From Muribaculaceae bacterium (GTDB lineage Bacteria > Bacteroidota > Bacteroidia > Bacteroidales > Muribaculaceae), in NCBI GenBank assembly GCA_029056365.1, contig JAIDBM010000349.1, forward strand, positions 1 to 16,906: a stretch of DNA of 16,906 nt, in the 5' to 3' direction. Position 1 is the stretch's first letter, and each line of letters begins with the position of its first letter. Under the pieces are notes generated by a model, which had not been told where the DNA came from, ran no database searches, and worked only from the letters and a program-made list of their open reading frames with translations. Below are positions 1 to 7,271 of the stretch, piece after piece. Position numbers and translations under genes: made by a program.

Positions 1-215
1 TACTGGTAGGGACGACGTTCCACACGCACGTCTTCGAGCTTTTCGCCGATGTTGAAGCGACGCTCGAGCACACGGCCATCGACCACGTCCTTAAGCTTGG
101 TGCGCATGAAAGTATTGCCCTTGCCGGGCTTTACGTGGAGGAATTCCACACAGAAATACAGACGGCCGTCCATGCGGATGCAGGTGCCGTTCTTGATGTC
201 TTGAGCGTTAATCAT
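1..215 (-). CDS. efp: Elongation factor P, N-terminal part (runs off the window start)
   Basis: EF-P binds the ribosome near the E site and relieves stalling at consecutive prolines. The minus strand starts with ATG at 213-215 and encodes MINAQDIKNG; the frame stays open for 71 codons to the window edge. This covers the N-terminal KOW-like domain and the beginning of the OB domain. The tip loop reads KPGKGNTF, with Lys32 at the position that is modified in some bacteria (E. coli Lys34); no modification gene is visible here. The segment GRVLERRFNIGEKLEDVRVERR is split across the end of domain I and is typical of the family. The start is supported by a consensus promoter just upstream (240-271). 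Identification is secure; the C-terminal two thirds are outside the window. Confidence 0.95.
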   Translation of the reverse strand, partial: MINAQDIKNGTCIRMDGRLYFCVEFLHVKPGKGNTFMRTKLKDVVDGRVLERRFNIGEKLEDVRVERRPYQ

Positions 216-239
216 ATTGGTGATGTGATAATTTGGGCA

Positions 240-271
240 CAAAGATAGCTATTTTTGGCGGCATGTCCAAA
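240..271 (-). promoter_or_regulatory. Bacteroidota-type promoter of efp
   Basis: On the minus strand TTTG (271-268) is followed after exactly 20 bases by TATCTTTG (247-240). This matches the Bacteroidota housekeeping consensus TTTG, N19-21, TAnnTTTG in full. Transcription should begin around 233, giving a leader of roughly 18 bases before the efp ATG. Confidence 0.8.
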
Positions 272-288
272 TATGTGGCGAATTTTGT

Positions 289-305
289 GAGCCGCTTTAC
301 GGCTC
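289..305 (-). terminator. Small hairpin after the CorC-family gene, possible weak terminator
   Basis: GAGCCG (289-294) and CGGCTC (300-305) form a perfect 6-bp stem with a 5-base loop, four bases beyond the stop codon of the gene ending at 310. There is no U-tract on the minus-strand transcript, so intrinsic termination is uncertain. It may simply be a 3' end stabilising stem. Confidence 0.3.
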
Positions 306-309
306 CTGA

Positions 310-1608
310 TTAGGCGGAGATGTCGGCTGCACAGCTGTTTCCGTTGAATTTCACAAGCAGTTTGTCGATATATGAGCCGTCCATGTCTATTACTTTGAAT
401 GTGAACTCCTGCCAGCTGATGTCTTCGCCTTCCGAAGGTATTTTCCGGGTTATGTCGAGTATCAGTCCGCCTATTGTGGCATAACCTCCGGGATGATACA
501 GTTCCTCGCAGCCGAAACGGTTCAGAAATTCGTACACGGGGCATGCTGCGTCGACAATGTAACTGGTGCCGTCGTCGAGTGGCCGGATATATGTTTTTTC
601 GTTGGCGGAGCTGCAGTTTCCAACAAGCGCGTCGAGAATATCCCCGGGTGTTATCACCCCTTGCATCATGCCGAATTCATCGCACACCACAAGGCAATGA
701 CTGTGTTCGGTCTTGATTCTTTCCAGTGCGTCGTACACTGTCATGCATTCGGGAATGAAATATCCTTTCGACATCACGTTGCGCAGACTGAAATCCGGGC
801 TGTCGATGGTGAATATGAGGTCCTTGAGCCGCACGGTGCCTTTCACCGACTGTTGGTCCGGGTCGATTACCGGGTAGGTGTCGTGGAGTTCTGTTTTCAA
901 CAAGTCTTTTATCTGAGCCGCCGACATGTCGGTGTTCAGCGACACGATTTCCTTGCGGCTTGTCATGATCGACGACACCCGCTGGTCGCCCATTACAAGG
1001 GCGCGGGTCATGATGTCGCGTTCTACCGGCTGTACTTCGCCCGATGCGGCTCCGTTCTCGATAATCTGTTTCACATCGCCCTCGGTGACTCTGTTTTCAT
1101 CGCCATGCAGATGCAGCAGTCTCACAAGGGCGTTGGTCGACACCGACAGAAGCCATATAAGCGGTAAAGTGATGCGGGAGAGCAGCTTCATCGGTCGGGC
1201 AACAAGTTTCGCGATGGTGTCGGCTGAGTCCAGGGCAATGCGCTTGGGCACAAGTTCGCCGATTACAATCGACAGATACGTCACCGCCACTACAATCGTG
1301 GTCTGGGCAATTTCATGTGAGTACACAGCGGACACGCCCCACCGGTTCAGCATGCGTGCGAACTCATCGGCCAATGTGGCGCCGGAATAGAGTCCGGTAA
1401 GAATGCCGATAAGGGTTATGCCTATCTGTATGGCCGACAGGAAACTGTCGGGGTCGTTGATTATATCCAGAGCCGTACGCGCGGCTTTGCTCCCGCGTTT
1501 GCTTTCCTGTGCGAGGCGAGTCTTGCGGGCGCTGATCAGTGCAGTCTCCGACATGGAGAACAGTCCGTTGAGCGCTATCAGAATGGCAATTATCAGCAGT
1601 TCTTTCAT
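310..1608 (-). CDS. CNNM/CorC (HlyC/TlyC)-family membrane protein with CBS domains
   Basis: This is a 432-residue member of the 'hemolysin-like' CNNM/CorC family, generally thought to transport Mg2+ or related divalent cations; haemolytic activity should not be assumed. The order of domains is typical: an N-terminal DUF21/CNNM membrane domain (about 1-175) with hydrophobic segments near 3-19, 57-75, 102-118 and 145-162 and the conserved GELVPKR motif at 117-123; a CBS pair (about 205-330) containing DTYPVID and LVVCDEFG; and a C-terminal CorC_HlyC domain (about 340-425). I chose the ATG at 1606-1608 because the longer open frame (to 1707) would run through the terminator of the neighbouring beta-galactosidase gene, and because the family begins with such a hydrophobic helix. 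It appears to be a single-gene unit. GldE of gliding Bacteroidota is related, but nothing here points to gliding. Confidence 0.88.
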   Translation of the reverse strand: MKELLIIAILIALNGLFSMSETALISARKTRLAQESKRGSKAARTALDIINDPDSFLSAIQIGITLIGILTGLYSGATLADEFARMLNRWGVSAVYSHEIAQTTIVVAVTYLSIVIGELVPKRIALDSADTIAKLVARPMKLLSRITLPLIWLLSVSTNALVRLLHLHGDENRVTEGDVKQIIENGAASGEVQPVERDIMTRALVMGDQRVSSIMTSRKEIVSLNTDMSAAQIKDLLKTELHDTYPVIDPDQQSVKGTVRLKDLIFTIDSPDFSLRNVMSKGYFIPECMTVYDALERIKTEHSHCLVVCDEFGMMQGVITPGDILDALVGNCSSANEKTYIRPLDDGTSYIVDAACPVYEFLNRFGCEELYHPGGYATIGGLILDITRKIPSEGEDISWQEFTFKVIDMDGSYIDKLLVKFNGNSCAADISA

Positions 1609-1623
1609 AGAGGGGAAACACTT

Positions 1624-1652
1624 GAAAATTATAACAAGCGTGGCCCCTGCAA
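1624..1652 (-). promoter_or_regulatory. Possible promoter of the CorC-family gene (imperfect)
   Basis: In the 66 bases between the terminator at 1675-1714 and the start codon at 1608, the minus strand has TTG (1652-1650), 18 bases, then TAATTTTC (1631-1624). This is one base short of the TAnnTTTG consensus and one base short of the usual spacing. It overlaps a TATAAT string. Since a strong terminator lies directly upstream, the gene needs a promoter here. Confidence 0.4.
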
Positions 1653-1674
1653 GGTTTATTGTCGAACCGGCTCT

Positions 1675-1714
1675 AAAAAAAACAGGTGTGGACATTGTTG
1701 TGTCCACACCTGTT
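1675..1714 (-). terminator. Strong rho-independent terminator of the beta-galactosidase gene
   Basis: A perfect 14-bp stem, 1681-1694 paired with 1701-1714 (arm AACAGGTGTGGACA), encloses a 6-base loop. On the minus-strand transcript it is followed by eight U residues (1682-1675). It begins 10 bases beyond the stop codon at 1725. This separates the beta-galactosidase gene from the CorC-family gene and argues that the former is monocistronic. Confidence 0.9.
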
Positions 1715-1724
1715 TAACAAGGTT

Positions 1725-4700
1725 TTATCTGCTTCTTAGCGGATTTATCGTGATTGTGAAGCTTCGGTGGCCGTAAGGAATCTGGTACTGAGGCAGCGGC
1801 AACGCACCCCAGCTGTTCACACAGGCCATGCCTTGCTGCATGCCGTCGATACACACTTCGGTGATGCCTGCGTGCGGCACTTCCGGGAAGTGGCGGTGGC
1901 GTCCGTCGAGCTCATCCTGAGTGAAGTTCATGGCCGAGGCCGAGAATGGAACGGAGGATGTGAATTCAAGTCCGCGGCCTCCCCGGTCAAGAATGCGCCA
2001 CCAGCGCATGTCGGTGCGGGTGCCAGTCTCCTGCGGGCGTATGTAGGCATACGGCTGGTCGGACACGTTCTGTCTGTAAATGCCAAGGTCGGCGGCCTCG
2101 CGCCGGTCGATGTAGTTTTCTCCGGGTCCGCGTCCGTAGTATTCAAGCTTGCCGAGTCTTTCTACGAACGGTATCCTGAGTCCGAAGCGAAGCATAGGCG
2201 GAATTCCGGTGGTATCGGCCGGAGTCAGAGACTCGTTGATTGCAAGCTGTCCGTCGGCATCGACTGTGTATGTGAGGGTCATCGAGCCGTTTACCTCCGG
2301 CAGGTCGATCAGAGTGCTTACAGTGGCAGTGTTCGAGTCGGTCGAGGTGGATATGTTTTTCAGTTTCATCTGCGGGTTACGCCACACGGTGTACTTCGAA
2401 TCGAGTCCGGCTCCGTGGTCGTTGTCGGTTATGGCACGCCAGAAGTTCGGCTTTACGAGTCCGTCGCTTGCCAGCAACTGGCGTCCGTCGACCATATATC
2501 CGGCAATAAGGCCGCTCGCCTTGTCGATGCTTATGCAGAAACCATTGCCGCTGATGGTTATCTCATTGTCGTGGCAGTCGATAGCCGGAGCCGGGGCATT
2601 GGCGAATGGCCTGCTGAAATCGATGGCGTCGCTGAGGGGCAGTTGCTGCGATGCCACTGAGTATCCGGCGGGGAGCAGGGGTTCGGCTTCGCGCAGACGG
2701 TAGTCGATGTTGAGAAGCCATTCGGCCTCGTTGTCGGTTTCACCCCAGTCGAGGGCCAGAGCTCCGGTAGTCTGCGGTGCCACATCTATCCTGTCGACCG
2801 ATCCGGTTCGTATCGGGTGTCCGTTTCTGAGCAGAGTCCAGTGCAGGGTCACGTTGTCGAGCGGACGGAAGAAATTTTCGTTGTATATGCTTATACCTCC
2901 GGGGGCGAGGGTTGTGTGTATGTTCTGCTGCACGCGGCGAACTTCGGCGGCATGCGGGTTGGGAACCCGGTCGGGGCTCATAAGGCCGTTGTCGCAGAAG
3001 TTTCCATCTCCCCGGGTGTAGTCGGCGAAATCGCCGTCATATCCGTAGATTTCTTGTCCGCGGTCGTTGGTCCAGTGTATCGACTGGTCGACGAAGTCCC
3101 AGATATATCCGCCTTGATAGGCAGGATATTCGCGAATCATGTTCCAGTATTCCTTGAATCCGCCCATAGAGTTGCCCATTGCGTGAGCGTATTCGCATTG
3201 AATGAGAGGTTTGTCGGCGTTCTGTGCGAAGCGTTCGCAGTAGTCATACGGATAGTACATCGGGCAGAAAATATCCGATTTGCCTTTGCTGCCGGCGCGT
3301 TCGTACTGTACAGGTCGGGAGGAGTCGTTTTCTTTCACCCATTCATAGGCGGCTTCGAAATTCGGGCCGTATCCGGCTTCGTTGCCGAGCGACCATACAA
3401 TCACCGACGGATGATTGCGCAGCAGCTGCACATGGCGTCGGTTGCGTTCCAGATGGGCCTCTTTGTACCGGGGGTCGATTGCAAGGGTGAGTTCGTCGTA
3501 GCCCATGCCGTGGCTTTCGATGTTGGCTTCCGAGGTCACGTATATGCCGTATCGGTCGCACAGGTCATACCAGCGCGGGTCGTTGGGGTAGTGCGAGGTG
3601 CGCACGGCATTTATGTTGTGTTCCTTCATCAGCTTTATATCCTGCAGCATGCGTTCCTCGCTCACCACATAACCACCATCGGGGTCGAGTTCGTGCCGGT
3701 CGGCGCCTTTTATAAGCACAGGCTTGCCGTTTACAAGCAGTTGCGAGTTCTTTATCTCCACACGCCGGAAGCCGGCATTCAGAGGAATCACTTCCTGTAT
3801 CTTTCCATTGCGGCTCAGTGTTGCGGTAAGACGGTAGAGATACGGCGTTTCGGCCGACCACTTCCGGGGTGCGTTTACCTCAATGGTTCTGCTTATGGTG
3901 CCGTGTGCGTTCTTTATTTCAGTGGCGGCTACAGTTTTGCCTTCGGCATCTGAGAGTGTAAGTGTAAGGTTTCCCGAGCCTTTTATGTCGGCTTCAACGC
4001 GGAGCAGGCCGTTGTGATAGTTGTCGTCGAGTCCGGCATCGATGCGTATGTCATCGATGCGGTTTTTGGGTCGGGCATAGAGAAAACTTTCGCGTGCGAG
4101 TCCGCTGAATCTGAAGTAGTCCTGGTCTTCGAGGTATGTTCCGTCGCACCAGCGGTGTATGCGCAGGGCTATGGTGGCCTTTTTTCCGGGAGTCACATAT
4201 TTGGTGATGTCGAATTCCTGGGCTATTTTGCCGTCTTCGCCATATCCGGCATAGTGGCCGTTTACCCATAGCTGGAGGTTTGATGTGGCCGATCCGAAAT
4301 AGGCCACGATGTCTTTTCCTTTCCAGCTTTCGGGAATGGCAACAGTGTAGCGGTAGTCGCCGGTATGGTTGTTTTCGTCCGGCACGCGCGGAGGTGTATT
4401 TTCGCTCTGTCCTTTCCAGGCATATCCTACGTTTACGTATACCGGGGTTCCGTAGCCGTTGAGTTCCCACATTCCGGGCACGGGCATGGTGCCCCATCCG
4501 GAGTCATCGTAGCCGGGTTTGGCAAAGCCGTCGTCTGGGACCTTGTCGGCATCGTTTGTGAAGCGGAAATTCCATATTCCGTCGAGCGAAAGAAAATTTG
4601 CCGAATTGCATTTGTTGCCTTCTGCGGCCTCTTCGTTTTCGAATGCGAAGAAGTGGGTGTGCTGAGGCAGGCGGTTTATTGCGTTGACCTGCGGGTTGTG

Positions 4701-4769
4701 CCATGGTTCGGCACCCCATAGCTGTGCTGCGGTAAATAGTGCTGCAGATATAAGAGTTATTTTTTTCAC
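1725..4769 (-). CDS. lacZ: Secreted glycoside hydrolase family 2 beta-galactosidase (LacZ type)
   Basis: The 1014-residue product hydrolyses terminal beta-galactosides. It has an N-terminal signal peptide (KKITLISAALFTAAQLWGA, cleavage near residue 20), so it should act in the periplasm. Domains in order: sugar-binding jelly roll (about 25-230), Ig-like GH2 domain (about 235-335), TIM barrel (about 340-620), a second Ig-like domain and a C-terminal beta-galactosidase small-chain domain (about 740-1010). The acid/base Glu lies in GNEAGYG (about residue 464) and the nucleophile in CEYAHAMGNS (about 526); RTSHYPNDPRWYDLCDRYG and EANIESHGM are close to E. coli LacZ. I chose the GTG at 4767-4769 because the promoter at 4795-4826 overlaps the only upstream ATG (4826) and because GTG begins exactly at the signal peptide. 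No SusC/SusD pair or regulator is adjacent, so it is not part of a visible polysaccharide utilisation locus. Galactosidase is the best call; other GH2 beta-glycosidase activities are less likely given the small-chain domain. Confidence 0.93.
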   Translation of the reverse strand: MKKITLISAALFTAAQLWGAEPWHNPQVNAINRLPQHTHFFAFENEEAAEGNKCNSANFLSLDGIWNFRFTNDADKVPDDGFAKPGYDDSGWGTMPVPGMWELNGYGTPVYVNVGYAWKGQSENTPPRVPDENNHTGDYRYTVAIPESWKGKDIVAYFGSATSNLQLWVNGHYAGYGEDGKIAQEFDITKYVTPGKKATIALRIHRWCDGTYLEDQDYFRFSGLARESFLYARPKNRIDDIRIDAGLDDNYHNGLLRVEADIKGSGNLTLTLSDAEGKTVAATEIKNAHGTISRTIEVNAPRKWSAETPYLYRLTATLSRNGKIQEVIPLNAGFRRVEIKNSQLLVNGKPVLIKGADRHELDPDGGYVVSEERMLQDIKLMKEHNINAVRTSHYPNDPRWYDLCDRYGIYVTSEANIESHGMGYDELTLAIDPRYKEAHLERNRRHVQLLRNHPSVIVWSLGNEAGYGPNFEAAYEWVKENDSSRPVQYERAGSKGKSDIFCPMYYPYDYCERFAQNADKPLIQCEYAHAMGNSMGGFKEYWNMIREYPAYQGGYIWDFVDQSIHWTNDRGQEIYGYDGDFADYTRGDGNFCDNGLMSPDRVPNPHAAEVRRVQQNIHTTLAPGGISIYNENFFRPLDNVTLHWTLLRNGHPIRTGSVDRIDVAPQTTGALALDWGETDNEAEWLLNIDYRLREAEPLLPAGYSVASQQLPLSDAIDFSRPFANAPAPAIDCHDNEITISGNGFCISIDKASGLIAGYMVDGRQLLASDGLVKPNFWRAITDNDHGAGLDSKYTVWRNPQMKLKNISTSTDSNTATVSTLIDLPEVNGSMTLTYTVDADGQLAINESLTPADTTGIPPMLRFGLRIPFVERLGKLEYYGRGPGENYIDRREAADLGIYRQNVSDQPYAYIRPQETGTRTDMRWWRILDRGGRGLEFTSSVPFSASAMNFTQDELDGRHRHFPEVPHAGITEVCIDGMQQGMACVNSWGALPLPQYQIPYGHRSFTITINPLRSR

Positions 4770-4794
4770 GGATTGATAGATTATGTTGTGCCGG

Positions 4795-4826
4795 CAAATA
4801 TACGCAATATAAGCGGTACATTCCAA
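4795..4826 (-). promoter_or_regulatory. Bacteroidota-type promoter of the beta-galactosidase gene
   Basis: On the minus strand TTG (4826-4824) is followed by 21 bases and then TATATTTG (4802-4795), a full match to TAnnTTTG. Predicted transcription start near 4788 gives a leader of about 19 bases before the GTG at 4769. The promoter decides the start codon, because an ATG at 4826 would lie upstream of the transcript. Confidence 0.75.
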
Positions 4827-4887
4827 GCCGGTACGGCGCGAGACCGAAATATAACCCTTTTTTTAATGATTACTCCCTGTGGCTGTG

Positions 4888-5892
4888 TCAGCGTCCGCCG
4901 GTGAGAACTGAAGTAAGGCGCGGAGCGAAGCGGCGTGCGGCATAATATACCGCCGCCGACGACAGCATCAGTATCACGAACGATGCCCAGTAGGCTGTAA
5001 GCAGGCCTGCGTTGGTAAGAGGCAGATGAGATATCAGCAGCACTCTGAGCTTGCGGCAGTATAGTCCGTGCCACGCAAAAATAAAGAAGGTTGATTTCAC
5101 AAGCGGCTTCAGTCTGAAACTTGCCATGCGGCCTCCGGCGAGGAAGGCGCACAGTGCGGCGGCAATGAAAACACACCATAGCGAGTTGTTGACTTGGTCG
5201 GGCATCGTTGCTCCGTACTTCATCAGCAGCAGGCCCAGTCCGAGCCATACGGCGGTTCCGGCTATTGCTGTAATGCGCCGGTTTATGAGCCGGTATATTC
5301 CGGAGTGTTTTCTGAGCCATATTCCGGCAATGAAGTACAGGGCGCCCCAGAGGTCGTGTCCGCTTACAATGAACAGCAGCAGTACGGCGGCGAAAGCAAT
5401 GTTGTGGCGTCCGAGCCACCACGCAACGGGCGACAGCAGCGATATGACTATCAGATTGCGTATGAACCACATCGGAAAGTCGAACGGAAACCCGTCGGCA
5501 AGATTCCAGTAGCCGTAAAGCAGTCGCCACGGATTTTCTGCGGTACCGTAGGATTCGTAGTCCAGGCCGCTGGTTTTGAGCAGGAACACTATGGCGAACA
5601 GAGTGTTCCATAGCAGATATGGAACGAGAAGCGACCGCGCACGCGATTTGATTTTTGCTATATATAGTTCTGTTGTCAGCTTGTCGTCGGGCCGGAAGAA
5701 CAGGAAGCCGGATAAAAGGAAAAACAGAGGAACGCATGCGCTTGACAGCCATTGCGAAACGTATTCTATTGCAAAGCCGGCCACTGTAGGAACAGAAGCC
5801 TCAGAGCCTATGTCTTCAAGCAGATTGCAATGCATAAGCACGACTCCTGAGATTAGCAGGAATTTGGCGCCGTCGATCTCGTTTAGTTTCAT
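4888..5892 (-). CDS. Acyltransferase-3 family integral membrane protein
   Basis: A 334-residue, strongly hydrophobic protein of the acyltransferase-3 (OafA/WecH-like) family, which transfers acyl groups, usually acetyl, onto surface glycans or other envelope or exported molecules. It shows the family pattern: FLLISGVVLMHC in the first helix (His21), VPLFFLLSGFLFF (54-66), KSRARSLLVPYLLWN with Arg86 (82-96), and a late FFIFAWHGLY (269-278, His275). About ten membrane segments can be seen along the chain. The start is taken at ATG 5890-5892 (MKLNEIDGAK); the open frame to 5934 would start inside the upstream hairpin and adds unrelated sequence. It follows the CoA-transferase gene by 66 bases with no promoter of its own that I can see, so it may be the last gene of the iorA operon. 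The substrate cannot be read from the sequence. Confidence 0.8.
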   Translation of the reverse strand: MKLNEIDGAKFLLISGVVLMHCNLLEDIGSEASVPTVAGFAIEYVSQWLSSACVPLFFLLSGFLFFRPDDKLTTELYIAKIKSRARSLLVPYLLWNTLFAIVFLLKTSGLDYESYGTAENPWRLLYGYWNLADGFPFDFPMWFIRNLIVISLLSPVAWWLGRHNIAFAAVLLLFIVSGHDLWGALYFIAGIWLRKHSGIYRLINRRITAIAGTAVWLGLGLLLMKYGATMPDQVNNSLWCVFIAAALCAFLAGGRMASFRLKPLVKSTFFIFAWHGLYCRKLRVLLISHLPLTNAGLLTAYWASFVILMLSSAAVYYAARRFAPRLTSVLTGGR

Positions 5893-5903
5893 AGTGTAAC
5901 GTA

Positions 5904-5941
5904 GCCGGAGGTGCTGCAGCGGCAACTGCGACACCTCCGGC
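5904..5941 (-). other. Strong stem-loop between the CoA-transferase and acyltransferase genes
   Basis: GCCGGAGGTG (5904-5913) pairs perfectly with CACCTCCGGC (5932-5941). The 18-base interior extends it with a wobble, a mismatch and a GCAG/CTGC stem closing on a 6-base loop. It begins 17 bases after the CoA-transferase stop codon on the minus-strand transcript. No U-tract follows, so it is more likely an RNA-processing, stabilising or partial-termination signal than a full intrinsic terminator. Confidence 0.55.
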
Positions 5942-5958
5942 CGGATAGGGGTTCGAAA

Positions 5959-7263
5959 TCAGGATAAAGTGTACAGGCGGGTGTATGCCCTGCCGAAACG
6001 GGCGACTGCGGCGCGGTCGAGTTCTTCGCGGAACTCAGGCGCGGCCACCGAAATAAGCAGTTTCGCGCGTTCGGCATAGTTGCGTCCGCGCAGATTCACG
6101 GCACCGTACTCCGTTACAATCCACTGGGTCTGGAAACGGGTGGTGACCACACCGGCTCCGGAGGTGAGATGCGCCTTGATTTTGTTATGGCCTTTGTTTG
6201 TTTTGGCGAGCATTGCCAGGAACGAAATTCCGCCTTCGGAGCGTGAGGCCCCGTACACGAAATCGTGCTGGCCGCCTATACCGCTGAATATACGTTCGCC
6301 TATGGAGTCGGCGCATACCTGTCCGGTAAGATCTACCTCCAGGCATGAGTTGATCGACACCACATTCGGATTCTGGGCTATTATGAACGGGTCGTTTGTC
6401 CAAGCCACGTCGCGGAAAATCATGTCGCGGTTATAGTCCATGTGGTCGTACAGTTTGCGTGAGCCGAGGGCAAGCGAGGCAACCGATTTTCCGGGTTCGA
6501 TGCGTTTGAGCGAATTGTCGATTACTCCGCTTTCAAGCAGAGGCAGCACGCCGTCGGTCATGGCTTCGGTGTGCAGGCCCAGATGTTTGTGGCCGGAAAG
6601 GGCGCGGATTACAGCGTTGGGTATTCCGCCCACGCCGATCTGGAGTGTGGCCCCGTCGGGAATATGTTCGGCTATGGCCTCGCCGATCCGGAGTTCGGCC
6701 TCGGTGGGAACTGCGGTGGGAACTTCAACCAGCGGGTCGTCGCATTCCACGCAGGCGTCGATGCGGTCGATATGTATCAGCGGGTCGCCGTAGCTGAACG
6801 GCATTGCCTTGTTTATCTGTGCTATTATCACTTTGGCGCATTCAACCGCCGATGTGGCCAGGTCGGCGCTCACACCGAAACTCACATATCCGTTTTCATC
6901 GGGCAGCGAGCAGTTGATAAGGGCCACGTCAACCGGACAGGTGCCGTCGCGGAACAGCGCAGGCACTTCGCCAAGGAAGCGCGGTATGCAGCTGCCATTG
7001 CCTTCGGCTATGTACTGGCGTACGGAGTTCGATACAAAGAAAGAGTCGACAAAGAAAGAGTCGGCCATTTCCGGACGTGTGTACGGAGCCGGTCCTTTGG
7101 CAACGGCGAAAGCGTTGTACACGGTTACATCGCGCAGCTCGCTGTAGCGGCGGGCCATAGCCTCGGAGAGCACTTCCGGAATGGAGGTACTGCCCTGAAT
7201 GAACACATGGTCGCCGCTTTTTATGAGTTTTACAGCCTCGTCGGCTGTCATGAAGTTTGCCAT
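5959..7263 (-). CDS. Acetyl-CoA hydrolase/CoA-transferase family enzyme (4-hydroxybutyrate/acetate CoA-transferase type)
   Basis: A 434-residue family I CoA-transferase related to acetyl-CoA hydrolase, butyryl-CoA:acetate and 4-hydroxybutyrate CoA-transferases. These exchange CoA between a thioester and a carboxylate through a glutamyl-CoA intermediate. The catalytic Glu is probably Glu233 in LGLHTEAMTDGV; the oxyanion/CoA motif is GVGGIPNAV (210-218). The C-terminal half has GGQHDFVYGA and VVTTR followed by VTEYGAVNLRG, all standard for the family. The start is the ATG at 7261-7263 (MANFMTADEAVKLI); the upstream extension would run back into the aminotransferase gene. The gap to that gene is 8 bases, so the two are cotranscribed. 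With IorAB upstream, an aryl-acetyl-CoA (phenylacetyl-, 4-hydroxyphenylacetyl- or indoleacetyl-CoA) is the inferred donor and acetate a plausible acceptor. Residues 68-77 read DSFFVDSFFV, the result of a 15-base tandem duplication. Hydrolase rather than transferase activity cannot be excluded. Confidence 0.87.
   Translation of the reverse strand: MANFMTADEAVKLIKSGDHVFIQGSTSIPEVLSEAMARRYSELRDVTVYNAFAVAKGPAPYTRPEMADSFFVDSFFVSNSVRQYIAEGNGSCIPRFLGEVPALFRDGTCPVDVALINCSLPDENGYVSFGVSADLATSAVECAKVIIAQINKAMPFSYGDPLIHIDRIDACVECDDPLVEVPTAVPTEAELRIGEAIAEHIPDGATLQIGVGGIPNAVIRALSGHKHLGLHTEAMTDGVLPLLESGVIDNSLKRIEPGKSVASLALGSRKLYDHMDYNRDMIFRDVAWTNDPFIIAQNPNVVSINSCLEVDLTGQVCADSIGERIFSGIGGQHDFVYGASRSEGGISFLAMLAKTNKGHNKIKAHLTSGAGVVTTRFQTQWIVTEYGAVNLRGRNYAERAKLLISVAAPEFREELDRAAVARFGRAYTRLYTLS
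7034..7063. repeat. Perfect 15-base tandem duplication inside the CoA-transferase gene
   Basis: ACAAAGAAAGAGTCG occurs twice without a gap (7034-7048 and 7049-7063). It keeps the frame and encodes DSFFV twice at residues 68-77 of the minus-strand protein. Family members as I know them carry this strand once, so one copy is probably a recent duplication. Confidence 0.9.
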
Positions 7264-7271
7264 AATGGGTG

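Noticed and set aside
1609..1707. A 33-residue N-terminal extension of the CorC-family protein
   Set aside because: It would be translated from the terminator stem of the neighbouring gene; the family normally starts at the hydrophobic helix beginning at 1608.
2817..3953. A 378-codon plus-strand frame opposite the beta-galactosidase gene
   Set aside because: The opposite strand encodes the GH2 catalytic domain with both catalytic glutamates; the plus frame looks like no family and has no promoter or start context.
1725..5892. A polysaccharide utilisation locus around the beta-galactosidase gene
   Set aside because: No SusC/SusD homologues, hybrid two-component regulator or other glycosidase occurs nearby, and the gene has its own promoter and terminator.
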